DNA from: Cytophagales bacterium | GTDB lineage: Bacteria > Bacteroidota > Bacteroidia > Cytophagales > UBA9547 | Length of the DNA stretch: 7,183 bases | Direction: 5' to 3' | NCBI GenBank assembly: GCA_025360395.1 | Contig: JANYCH010000054.1 | Span: forward strand, 1-7,183 | Part shown: positions 1 to 6,011 of the stretch, in pieces | How positions within the stretch are numbered: the first letter of the stretch is position 1 | Layout of the letters: each line of letters opens with the position of its first letter | The notes under the pieces: generated by a model | Told to the model about the DNA's origin: nothing | The model's input: the letters and a program-made list of their open reading frames with translations, nothing else | Database searches by the model: none | Made by a program: the position numbers and the translations under genes

Positions 1-98
1 TAAGACGCTACATCAGTTCCGCTTTCTCCTACCTTTTCTTTCAGGATCTGTAATTGCGCAATTATTTTTTCGTCGTTTAGCCCCTCCAGGTTACCCAC
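1..98 (-). CDS. Possible 5' end of a minus-strand gene, cut by the window edge
   Basis: Reading the minus strand from a GTG at 98-96 gives 32 open codons to the edge, with an amphipathic, charged and helix-like sequence (LNDEKIIAQLQILKEKVGES). The next codon begins with TA and is cut off, so it could be tyrosine or a stop. In the same frame the reading is open back to a TGA at 134-132, and GTG is the only standard start in that interval. If real, the gene is transcribed away from the acyl-CoA dehydrogenase gene, and bases 99-218 would be a shared divergent promoter region. A plus-strand frame is also open from base 2 to a TGA at 128-130 and could instead be the tail of an upstream gene. The minus reading is preferred only for its more protein-like composition. 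No family is recognised. Confidence 0.25.
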   Translation of the reverse strand, partial: MGNLEGLNDEKIIAQLQILKEKVGESGTDVAS

Positions 99-218
99 TT
101 TATTTTGATTTCGTATTAAGATATAAGTGATTCAATATCAATAAACGATATTTTTACTGACAATAACAATTATATAACAGTATTGGCGGCACAATTGGTT
201 TAGAACAAATTGAAGAAA

Positions 219-1403
219 ATGGAAGATAAATCGAACAATTGGACAAAAACAGATTTTTATGACATAGCGGATCTGTTGACTGATGAACAGAAGCTTGTTC
301 AGGCGACCATCAGGGAGTTTGTTAAAAGAGAAATATCACCCATAATAGAAGATTGCTGCCAGAGATCTCATTTTCCTAAGGAAATAGTGAAGAAAATGGG
401 AGAAGTTGGAATATTTGGCCCGACAATCCCGGAAGAATATGGTGGCGGTGGAATGGATTACATTACCTATGGCCTTATTATGCAGGAAATTGAAAGGGGA
501 GATTCAGGAATGAGGTCTACTGCTTCAGTTCAAAGTTCTTTGGTGATGTACCCGATTTTCAAATATGGTTCGGAAGAACAAAAGAAAAAGTTTTTGCCCA
601 GGCTTGCTTCAGGAGATTATCTGGGATGTTTTGGCTTAACAGAACCAGACCACGGCTCCAATCCCGCCGGAATGGTTACACATTTCGAAGATAAAGGAGA
701 CCATTATTTACTGAATGGTTCTAAAATGTGGATTTCTAATTCCCCCCTCGCAGATGTTGCAGTGGTTTGGGCGAAAAATGATCAGGGTAGGATTAGAGGC
801 TTGCTGGTTGAAAAAGGCATGGAAGGTTTCACTGCCCCTGAAATACATAATAAATGGTCTTTGAGGGCAAGTATAACTGGAGAACTGGTTTTTCACAATG
901 TGAAAGTGCCCAAAGAAAACCTTTTACCTGGTGCAGATGGACTTTCAGCGCCACTTGCCTGTTTGGATTCTGCCAGATACGGTATATCCTGGGGGGTAAT
1001 CGGAGCGGCTATAGATTGTTTTGAAAGTGCCAGGTTATATTCCCTCCAAAGGATCCAGTTTGATAAGCCAATTGCTTCATTTCAACTGATTCAAAAAAAG
1101 TTATCAGAGATGCTAACAGAAATTACCAAAGCACAATTATTGGCGTGGAGGTTGGGGAATTTAATGAACCAAAAGAAAGCTTCAACTGCGCAAATTTCAT
1201 TAGCTAAAAGAAACAATGTGGATATGGCATTGAACATTGCCAGGGAAGCAAGACAAATATTTGGTGGAATGGGGATTACAGGAGAATATCCCATTATGCG
1301 GCATATGGCTAATTTGGAGTCAGTTATAACTTATGAAGGAACCCATGACATTCATTTATTAATTTTGGGACATGCAATTACGGGAATATCTGCTTTTAAG
1401 TAA
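219..1403 (+). CDS. gcdH: Acyl-CoA dehydrogenase, glutaryl-CoA dehydrogenase type
   Basis: This is an FAD flavoprotein of the acyl-CoA dehydrogenase superfamily. The glutaryl-CoA branch oxidises and decarboxylates glutaryl-CoA to crotonyl-CoA in lysine and tryptophan breakdown, passing electrons to ETF, in the cytoplasm. Residues are numbered from the upstream TTG at 210; subtract 3 for the preferred ATG at 219. The GCDH-like segment with Arg102-Ser103 and SVQSSLVM (107-113) matches the substrate-binding arginine region. The flavin motif CFGLTEPDHGSNP is at 140-152, WISNSP at 174-179, ARYGISWG at 255-262, and QLIQKKLSEMLTEIT at 292-306. The catalytic base is Glu376 in YEGTHDIHLLILG, a GCDH hallmark, and the AITGISAF tail also matches the mammalian enzyme as I remember it. 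ATG 219 gives 394 residues, close to mature GCDH; TTG 210 would add only three residues. There is no Shine-Dalgarno sequence, only an A-rich leader. No other lysine-degradation gene is visible nearby, so the gene appears to stand alone. Family confidence is very high and substrate assignment is high. Confidence 0.93.
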   Translation: MEDKSNNWTKTDFYDIADLLTDEQKLVQATIREFVKREISPIIEDCCQRSHFPKEIVKKMGEVGIFGPTIPEEYGGGGMDYITYGLIMQEIERGDSGMRSTASVQSSLVMYPIFKYGSEEQKKKFLPRLASGDYLGCFGLTEPDHGSNPAGMVTHFEDKGDHYLLNGSKMWISNSPLADVAVVWAKNDQGRIRGLLVEKGMEGFTAPEIHNKWSLRASITGELVFHNVKVPKENLLPGADGLSAPLACLDSARYGISWGVIGAAIDCFESARLYSLQRIQFDKPIASFQLIQKKLSEMLTEITKAQLLAWRLGNLMNQKKASTAQISLAKRNNVDMALNIAREARQIFGGMGITGEYPIMRHMANLESVITYEGTHDIHLLILGHAITGISAFK

Positions 1404-1560
1404 TAGCTCGTACAGGTTTGGAGGTATGAATACTTTCGACCTTAGTATTTAATTTGATGTTAGAATTTGTACAATATTTTATGGATGTCATTGACCCGAC
1501 AATTGCTAATATTAAAAATCACTTTTTTTGGTTATTAATATAATCTTAACCTTGTCTAAA
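1404..1560. other. Intergenic region with a weak AT-rich hairpin
   Basis: This 157-base gap separates the acyl-CoA dehydrogenase from msrA. It holds an inverted repeat, AATACT (1429-1434) and AGTATT (1444-1449), with a nine-base loop; a G-T and a T-A pair can extend the stem to eight. No run of T follows closely, so a terminator call would be weak. The msrA promoter must lie here, but I see no clean match to the Bacteroidota TAnnTTTG element; TAGAATTTG near 1461 has one base too many. A TTG at 1528 in frame with msrA is not favoured as its start. Confidence 0.3.
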
Positions 1561-2196
1561 ATGTTAAAGTACTTTACAATTACCCTTGCGCTGGCATTCT
1601 CTTGTCAGGCAAAAACACAAAAGAAAATAGAAACCGAGATGATAAATGATCCAAATGTAAAAACAGAGATTGCCACTTTTGGTGCTGGTTGCTTCTGGTG
1701 CGTAGAAGCAGTTTTTCTGGAATTAGAAGGAGTTACAAAAGTAGTTTCCGGATACGAGGGCGGTAAGGTTGATAATCCTACTTATAAACAGGTTTGTTCA
1801 GGAACAACTGGCCATGCTGAAGTTATCCAAGTCACTTATGATCCTACAAAACTAAAATACGAAGACTTGCTGGAGGCATTCTGGCTTTCTCATGATCCTA
1901 CCACATTGAACAGGCAGGGAAATGATGAAGGGACACAGTATCGTTCAGTAGTGTTTTATCATACTGAAGAACAAAGGAGACTTGCTGAAAAATATAAAGA
2001 AGAATTAAATAAATCAGGTTCATGGGCAAATCCTGTTGTGACAGAGATTTCAAAGGCCACTACGTTTTATCCGGCCGAAGATTACCATCAGGATTATTAT
2101 AATTTAAATGGAAACCAACCCTATTGTACTTACGTGATAAAACCTAAACTTGAAAAATTTCATAAAGTATTTAAAGGAAAATTGAAAAGTAAATAA
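1561..2196 (+). CDS. msrA: Peptide methionine-S-sulfoxide reductase MsrA, exported (probable lipoprotein)
   Basis: MsrA reduces the S-epimer of methionine sulfoxide, free or in proteins, repairing oxidative damage. Numbering is from ATG 1561 (211 residues). The catalytic motif GCFWCVEAVF gives nucleophile Cys44 and the conserved Glu49. Family blocks follow: SGYEGG (63-68), GTTGHAEV (81-88), FWLSHDPTTLNRQGNDEGTQYRS (107-129, with the expected aromatic and acidic residues) and AEDYHQDYY (172-180). A single C-terminal Cys189 (QPYC) is the likely resolving cysteine, although Cys47 is also close to the active site. Residues 1-15 form a short hydrophobic signal ending in LALAFSC; Cys15 could be lipidated, but the lipobox is imperfect (Ala at -3). 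The enzyme therefore probably works in the periplasm or on a membrane surface, where thioredoxin is not the direct donor. A TTG at 1528 would extend the protein by 11 residues ahead of this signal; the ATG gives a more typical N-terminus. No msrB is seen alongside. Confidence 0.93.
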   Translation: MLKYFTITLALAFSCQAKTQKKIETEMINDPNVKTEIATFGAGCFWCVEAVFLELEGVTKVVSGYEGGKVDNPTYKQVCSGTTGHAEVIQVTYDPTKLKYEDLLEAFWLSHDPTTLNRQGNDEGTQYRSVVFYHTEEQRRLAEKYKEELNKSGSWANPVVTEISKATTFYPAEDYHQDYYNLNGNQPYCTYVIKPKLEKFHKVFKGKLKSK

Positions 2197-2245
2197 ATTT
2201 CAGGGAGAGGCCAAACAATGGATTTTAACAGAGTTTAAAAATCAG

Positions 2246-2253
2246 TAGTTTTG
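2246..2253 (+). promoter_or_regulatory. Candidate Bacteroidota -7 element upstream of the membrane protein
   Basis: TAGTTTTG matches the Bacteroidota primary sigma factor -7 consensus TAnnTTTG exactly. It would start transcription near 2260, leaving a leader of about 13 bases before ATG 2273. No clear TTG-type -33 element lies at the usual distance upstream, so the call rests on one short motif and its position. Confidence 0.35.
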
Positions 2254-2272
2254 TCTTTCCTTTAAATAATTA

Positions 2273-4132
2273 ATGCTTATATACTTATTTTTTGGTCTTT
2301 TATTATTTGTAGCAGTCCTTTTTTGTGGATCAGTGCTATCCTCATTTCTGTTAGTTCCTGATTCCGAAAAGAAAGGTAACGATATCCTTTTTAAATTGCT
2401 GGTAGGGACCATCTTGGTAGCTACGGTGTACGCTGTTATAAGGACACAGTTTAACAGTGTTTTTATACTCTTTGTTTCAGTTTTTTTTCTTTCCAAAAGG
2501 CAAAAATTAAGGCTTTCCTTTGCATTAAATGATTTTAAATATGCCGGGATATTTATTCTTTATTTTTTATTGACTTTTGGATGGCAGTACCTCTATCAAA
2601 GTACCAATGCATTTATTTTTAATCACGACCAGATTTATTACTCAATGCTTGCTAACATGCTTTCTACCAACGGCGTAGAAACTGTGTATGTTCATCCTGT
2701 TTTAAATCTTGGTTTTTATGGAAATACCCCTTATCATTATCTTGAATTATGGTTGACAGCCTTGTTTAAAACTGTTTCCAATGTCCCTTGTGATTACACT
2801 TTGGTATTTGTTGTAATTCCATTTTTTTCAGCCCTATCGTGTTATTCACTTCATGTAAATTTTGGAGAGAAGCTACGTTTGAACATTTATTTAAAAGTTC
2901 TATTGTTTTTTGCGATTTTACATTGCTCTCCTTTATCTCATGAGTTATTTCATTGGTTGCCTAAGATTGGCCAGGTCATTCAAAGTCTGACCATAAATCC
3001 TTTTATATCTTCTGTTGGTTTTAAATTGCTGGTGTCATTACCTTTCGTTGTTTATATTTATTCATTGAAAGACGAAAAGGATAAAAGGACGCTCATTGTC
3101 TTTTCCTTTTTTTTACTCATAATTAATTTTGCAGTTGGGGTTTGTTTTTGGATTTCACTTGGGATCTATATTTTTTACAAGCTTATTTCTGGACATAAAA
3201 ACAATAAAAGTGAAATTTTATATTTTCTTATTTTCACATGCTTATATGGGGGTTTTTATTTTATAACCGGAAGTAAATTTTATAACAACCTCGATTTTTG
3301 GTACGCACTTTCTGGCAATCTTAGTGATTTTAGGGTTAGGATAAATATTTTAGGTGGGGTAGGAATAGCTGTAATTTTTTTAATCTTGTTCTATTTATTT
3401 TTAATTAAAATATTTACAAACAGGTTTTTAGTTCCTGAAAAAGATCTTGTAATCTTTATTTCGCTTATCATTGCTACAGGCGCTTTGTTATGGGCATTAT
3501 TTTATAATATCATAGACGCTATACAATTTTGCAATAATGCCATTTGTATAATCCACATTATATTCTGGTTCACAATTGTGTATTATATCATGCAATCAGC
3601 AAATTATGTTTCTGTCCTGTTTTTTGGTTTCTTGTTGGTTTTCATTTTTGTATTACCCTTATTCAAAACCTCCAGGCAAGAAATGACAGATGAATTTGTG
3701 AGGAAGGATATATGTAATAGATTAAGCCAAATAGGTTTTTTAGGTTTAGACTCTAATCTTATTAAATCTGATCCCTTTGTTAATAATTCAGAATTGAATT
3801 ATAACCTTCATCACGCCTATTCAAGGCCTGGATCTTATTATACTTGTTCTCCGGAAATGCTTTTTAAAAAACATTCTAAAATCAGGATAGATAGTAGTAA
3901 CCAGTTTCAGAGACAAATAGAAGATTTGCTGATGTACTATAAATTAAAGTCGCCCCAAACTAAAAATATGAGTGATGATCAAATCATCATCAGCTTTGCG
4001 AAAAAATATAATGTTAACCACATATATTTGAAACCAGGAGAAAAAATACCTGTTGTTTTGAAGCCATATGTTTCTGAGAAAATAAGTATAGGAAAAACGG
4101 ACAGCTTGTTGTTTTTCAAAGTGCCTGAGTAA
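2273..4132 (+). CDS. Polytopic membrane protein, GT-C-like glycosyltransferase candidate
   Basis: A 619-residue integral membrane protein with roughly 12-14 hydrophobic segments, at about 1-28, 37-56, 60-74, 89-107, 174-194, 204-218, 247-264, 273-305, 314-332, 357-381, 390-412, 423-441 and 445-464. A C-terminal domain of about 150 residues (467-619) follows and is hydrophilic. After the fourth segment comes a loop with NHDQIYYSMLANML (117-130, Asp119) and then NTPYHYLELWLTALF (151-165). An acidic residue in the first large external loop, followed by an amphipathic stretch rich in aromatics and His, is the usual layout of GT-C enzymes, which take sugars from polyprenyl-phosphate donors on the outer face of the inner membrane. 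The C-terminal end (AKKYNVNHIYLKPGEKIP, 576-593) resembles tails of such proteins. The substrate cannot be named. The ATG at 2273 has no Shine-Dalgarno sequence. It ends 11 bases before the stop of the opposing small gene. It could instead be a different polytopic enzyme or a polysaccharide-assembly protein; membrane location is near certain, GT-C membership is inference. Confidence 0.85.
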   Translation: MLIYLFFGLLLFVAVLFCGSVLSSFLLVPDSEKKGNDILFKLLVGTILVATVYAVIRTQFNSVFILFVSVFFLSKRQKLRLSFALNDFKYAGIFILYFLLTFGWQYLYQSTNAFIFNHDQIYYSMLANMLSTNGVETVYVHPVLNLGFYGNTPYHYLELWLTALFKTVSNVPCDYTLVFVVIPFFSALSCYSLHVNFGEKLRLNIYLKVLLFFAILHCSPLSHELFHWLPKIGQVIQSLTINPFISSVGFKLLVSLPFVVYIYSLKDEKDKRTLIVFSFFLLIINFAVGVCFWISLGIYIFYKLISGHKNNKSEILYFLIFTCLYGGFYFITGSKFYNNLDFWYALSGNLSDFRVRINILGGVGIAVIFLILFYLFLIKIFTNRFLVPEKDLVIFISLIIATGALLWALFYNIIDAIQFCNNAICIIHIIFWFTIVYYIMQSANYVSVLFFGFLLVFIFVLPLFKTSRQEMTDEFVRKDICNRLSQIGFLGLDSNLIKSDPFVNNSELNYNLHHAYSRPGSYYTCSPEMLFKKHSKIRIDSSNQFQRQIEDLLMYYKLKSPQTKNMSDDQIIISFAKKYNVNHIYLKPGEKIPVVLKPYVSEKISIGKTDSLLFFKVPE

Positions 4133-4143
4133 TATTTGATTCC

Positions 4144-4419
4144 TTAATGTGGAAACTGATGGGCATCCTCTTCTTTTCTTTTTCCACTTAATTTTTCTTT
4201 TCTGTTTTTCTCTGCGATCTTATTGGCGTGTTCCTGGGCTTTGGTATTCTGCTTTGCCACTTTTCCGGCCTTTTTATGGCTTTTTGCACTTCTTTCTTTT
4301 ATATGGTCTTGATCGTATTCGTTTTGGCTGGAAGCATTGCCTCCAGAAGTCTGGCTATATCCAACATCGCTGATTAACAAGATAAAGGTTAACGAAACTA
4401 AAGAAATAATGTATTTCAT
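4144..4419 (-). CDS. Small secreted lysine-rich protein of unknown function
   Basis: A 91-residue protein starting at ATG 4419. Residues 1-23 form a signal peptide: a basic start, a hydrophobic core (IISLVSLTFILLI), and a GYSQ cleavage region typical of Bacteroidota periplasmic proteins. The mature part begins with a Ser/Gly/Asn-rich stretch. From about residue 39 to 85 it is dense in Lys, Glu, Ala, Asn and Gln (KSHKKAGKVAKQNTKAQEH, then KEKLSGKRKEED), which suggests a highly charged helix or disorder. It ends in HQFPH and has no cysteines. I recognise no family. It lies 46 bases downstream of the FAD oxidoreductase on the same strand, so it could be the last gene of that operon or have its own promoter in the gap. 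An overlapping plus-strand frame (4149-4373) lacks these features and is treated as a shadow. The gene is likely real because the signal peptide is well formed. Confidence 0.7.
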   Translation of the reverse strand: MKYIISLVSLTFILLISDVGYSQTSGGNASSQNEYDQDHIKERSAKSHKKAGKVAKQNTKAQEHANKIAEKNRKEKLSGKRKEEDAHQFPH

Positions 4420-4465
4420 ATTTTAAATCGGTTTGAATCAATATTACAAATTTTACATAATTAAA
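4420..4465 (-). other. Short gap between the FAD oxidoreductase and the small secreted gene
   Basis: These 46 bases are almost all A and T. On the minus strand they contain GTAAAATTTG, close to the Bacteroidota TAnnTTTG element but with a three-base instead of a two-base spacer. No hairpin terminator for the upstream FAD gene is visible, so read-through into the small gene is possible. A separate promoter for the small gene is not excluded. Confidence 0.3.
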
Positions 4466-6001
4466 CTATTCATTATTGGCCTCTTTTATTTTATTAAGCA
4501 GGTAATTATGTCCAATTATTTCTCCGACAGTCATTACCGCACCCACAGTTACTCCATAAACACCATGCATATGAAGGTTTTGACCGGTTATTAATAAATT
4601 GGGAATTTTGGTTTTGGTTGAGATGAATGTCCTTAACGGATCCCGGAAGTCTTTTTTGATCCCGTATAAAGCACCATCATTCGTTCCTATATAATCCCGG
4701 TATGTCAAGGGCGTAGCAACATAATAACTTTTAATGCTTTTCCTAAAGCCTGGGAACCTGGTTTCTACAAGGTCTATCAGCTTTTCTGCTTTTTCCTTTT
4801 TGAAGTTATTGTAAGATTCTCCGCGGTCATCTTCTCTTGAAACAATGTTAAAAGTAGTGTCCCATTCTTTTAATTCGCTTATATCCATATAAGCCATAAT
4901 ACTGATGGCTTCGCTAAACTTTTCATTTTTAGAGGAAGCAGCAGAAAAAAGAGCAAATGAGAGAGGCCATTCATCTTTTGAATAAGAGGCTGTTGCCCAC
5001 ACATCTTCATTTTTATAGCTGTAAACGTTATAATTAAGATAGGGGAAACTCTCCGGTTTGGGAACAACATAAAGGATAAAAACAGAATTTGTATTCTCCA
5101 GATTTACAATCCTGTTTTTATAAGCTTTTCTTAATTTCTCAGTTTCGATCATTTCCATCAGTTTGGCAGGATGGTTACTTGCTATAAAACTCTTAGCAGA
5201 AATTTTTTCACCGGAACTGAGAACCGCAAACGCTATATTGGCATCTTCCTTGTCCATTTCTAATTTTGAAACTTCCGCCAGACATTTAATTTTTCCTCCT
5301 TTGTTCCTTATCTGTTTAGTTAGCATGCTCGCAATTTGAGAACTGCCATCCATTAATCTGTAAGAGCTTATGATATAGGAATTTACCACAAGTGCATGAA
5401 CGTATAAAGGGGTTACTCCTGGGTCGCCGGCATATAGTATATTGGTTCCTGCAAGTACATTTTGCAAGCGTACATTTGGAGTCAGTTCTTCAAAATACTT
5501 TTTTGCATTGATGTAAAGAACATCCTGTCCAATCATGGCTTCGCTACCACCTTCCTCCAGGTTGTACATCGGGAAGCAATTGCAAATGTGTTGCATCTTT
5601 TCGCAATAAGTATCTATTGCAGATGCTTCTTCTGGAAAGTCAGCTTTGAGGATTTCCTTGAATTTGTCGTAACCCATTCCATATCTGTAAGGGATGGGAT
5701 TGTCCCCAATATAAATATGTTCAAACCCGTCTTCATCAAGCCTTTTGAGCTTCAGTTTGTCTATCAGATTAAAATATTTGAAAAATTTATATAGCGTTTG
5801 GCCTTTTTCCAATCCACCGATATAGTGTACACCAGTATCAAACAAAGTTCTGTCCCTGGTAAAAGTCTGAAGATTACCCCCGATCTGGCGGTTTTTTTCC
5901 AGGATTATCACTTTATAACCTTCCTCGCTTAAAATATAACCACACATAAGTCCACCAAGACCGCTGCCAATAATTGCTATATCGTATTTTTCAATTTCCA
6001 T
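4466..6001 (-). CDS. CrtI/retinol-saturase-like FAD oxidoreductase, probable polyene pigment enzyme
   Basis: A 511-residue flavoprotein of the phytoene desaturase / all-trans-retinol 13,14-reductase group (COG1233-like). The N-terminal Rossmann motif is YDIAIIGSGLGG (6-17), with the ribose-binding Glu35 in VIILEK, followed by RQIGGNLQTF (39-48) and FDTGVHYIGG (54-63), the standard second part of the FAD site. The C-terminal FAD motif is NLLITGQNLHMHGVYG then TVGAVMTVGEIIG (468-497). Family members desaturate, saturate or isomerise conjugated polyenes; the direction cannot be read from sequence. The ATG at 6001-5999 lies 10 bases after the stop of the acyltransferase-methyltransferase gene, so the two are surely co-transcribed. 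In flexirubin loci, as I recall, such an oxidoreductase sits beside a transporter/acyltransferase/methyltransferase fusion, which suggests a role in polyene pigment synthesis here. It may instead act on a carotenoid, but no carotenoid genes are visible. No transmembrane segment is evident; the length is normal for the family. Confidence 0.85.
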   Translation of the reverse strand: MEIEKYDIAIIGSGLGGLMCGYILSEEGYKVIILEKNRQIGGNLQTFTRDRTLFDTGVHYIGGLEKGQTLYKFFKYFNLIDKLKLKRLDEDGFEHIYIGDNPIPYRYGMGYDKFKEILKADFPEEASAIDTYCEKMQHICNCFPMYNLEEGGSEAMIGQDVLYINAKKYFEELTPNVRLQNVLAGTNILYAGDPGVTPLYVHALVVNSYIISSYRLMDGSSQIASMLTKQIRNKGGKIKCLAEVSKLEMDKEDANIAFAVLSSGEKISAKSFIASNHPAKLMEMIETEKLRKAYKNRIVNLENTNSVFILYVVPKPESFPYLNYNVYSYKNEDVWATASYSKDEWPLSFALFSAASSKNEKFSEAISIMAYMDISELKEWDTTFNIVSREDDRGESYNNFKKEKAEKLIDLVETRFPGFRKSIKSYYVATPLTYRDYIGTNDGALYGIKKDFRDPLRTFISTKTKIPNLLITGQNLHMHGVYGVTVGAVMTVGEIIGHNYLLNKIKEANNE

Positions 6002-6011
6002 TAATTTGTGC

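Noticed and set aside
708..896. Minus-strand reading frame of 62 codons inside the acyl-CoA dehydrogenase gene
   Set aside because: It lies wholly inside a strongly conserved gene and has no recognisable domain or signal; it is a shadow frame.
1491..1516. TTGACC followed by TATTAA as a sigma-70-like promoter for msrA
   Set aside because: The spacing is only about 13 bases and Bacteroidota do not use the -35/-10 consensus of Proteobacteria.
3973..3988. Palindrome GATGATcaaATCATC as an operator site
   Set aside because: It lies deep inside the membrane protein coding sequence and fits ordinary Asp/Ile codons.
4149..4187. Inverted repeat GTGGAAA / TTTCCAC followed by T-rich sequence, as a terminator for the membrane protein gene
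   Set aside because: The loop is 25 bases, the stem only seven, and the sequence is coding on the minus strand; it is better explained by chance.
4149..4373. Plus-strand reading frame of 74 codons opposite the small secreted gene
   Set aside because: It is rich in Phe and Leu only because the opposite strand is rich in Lys and Glu codons; the minus-strand product has a proper signal peptide.
5462..5794. Plus-strand reading frame of 110 codons inside the FAD oxidoreductase gene
   Set aside because: It is antisense to a well-supported gene and resembles no known protein.
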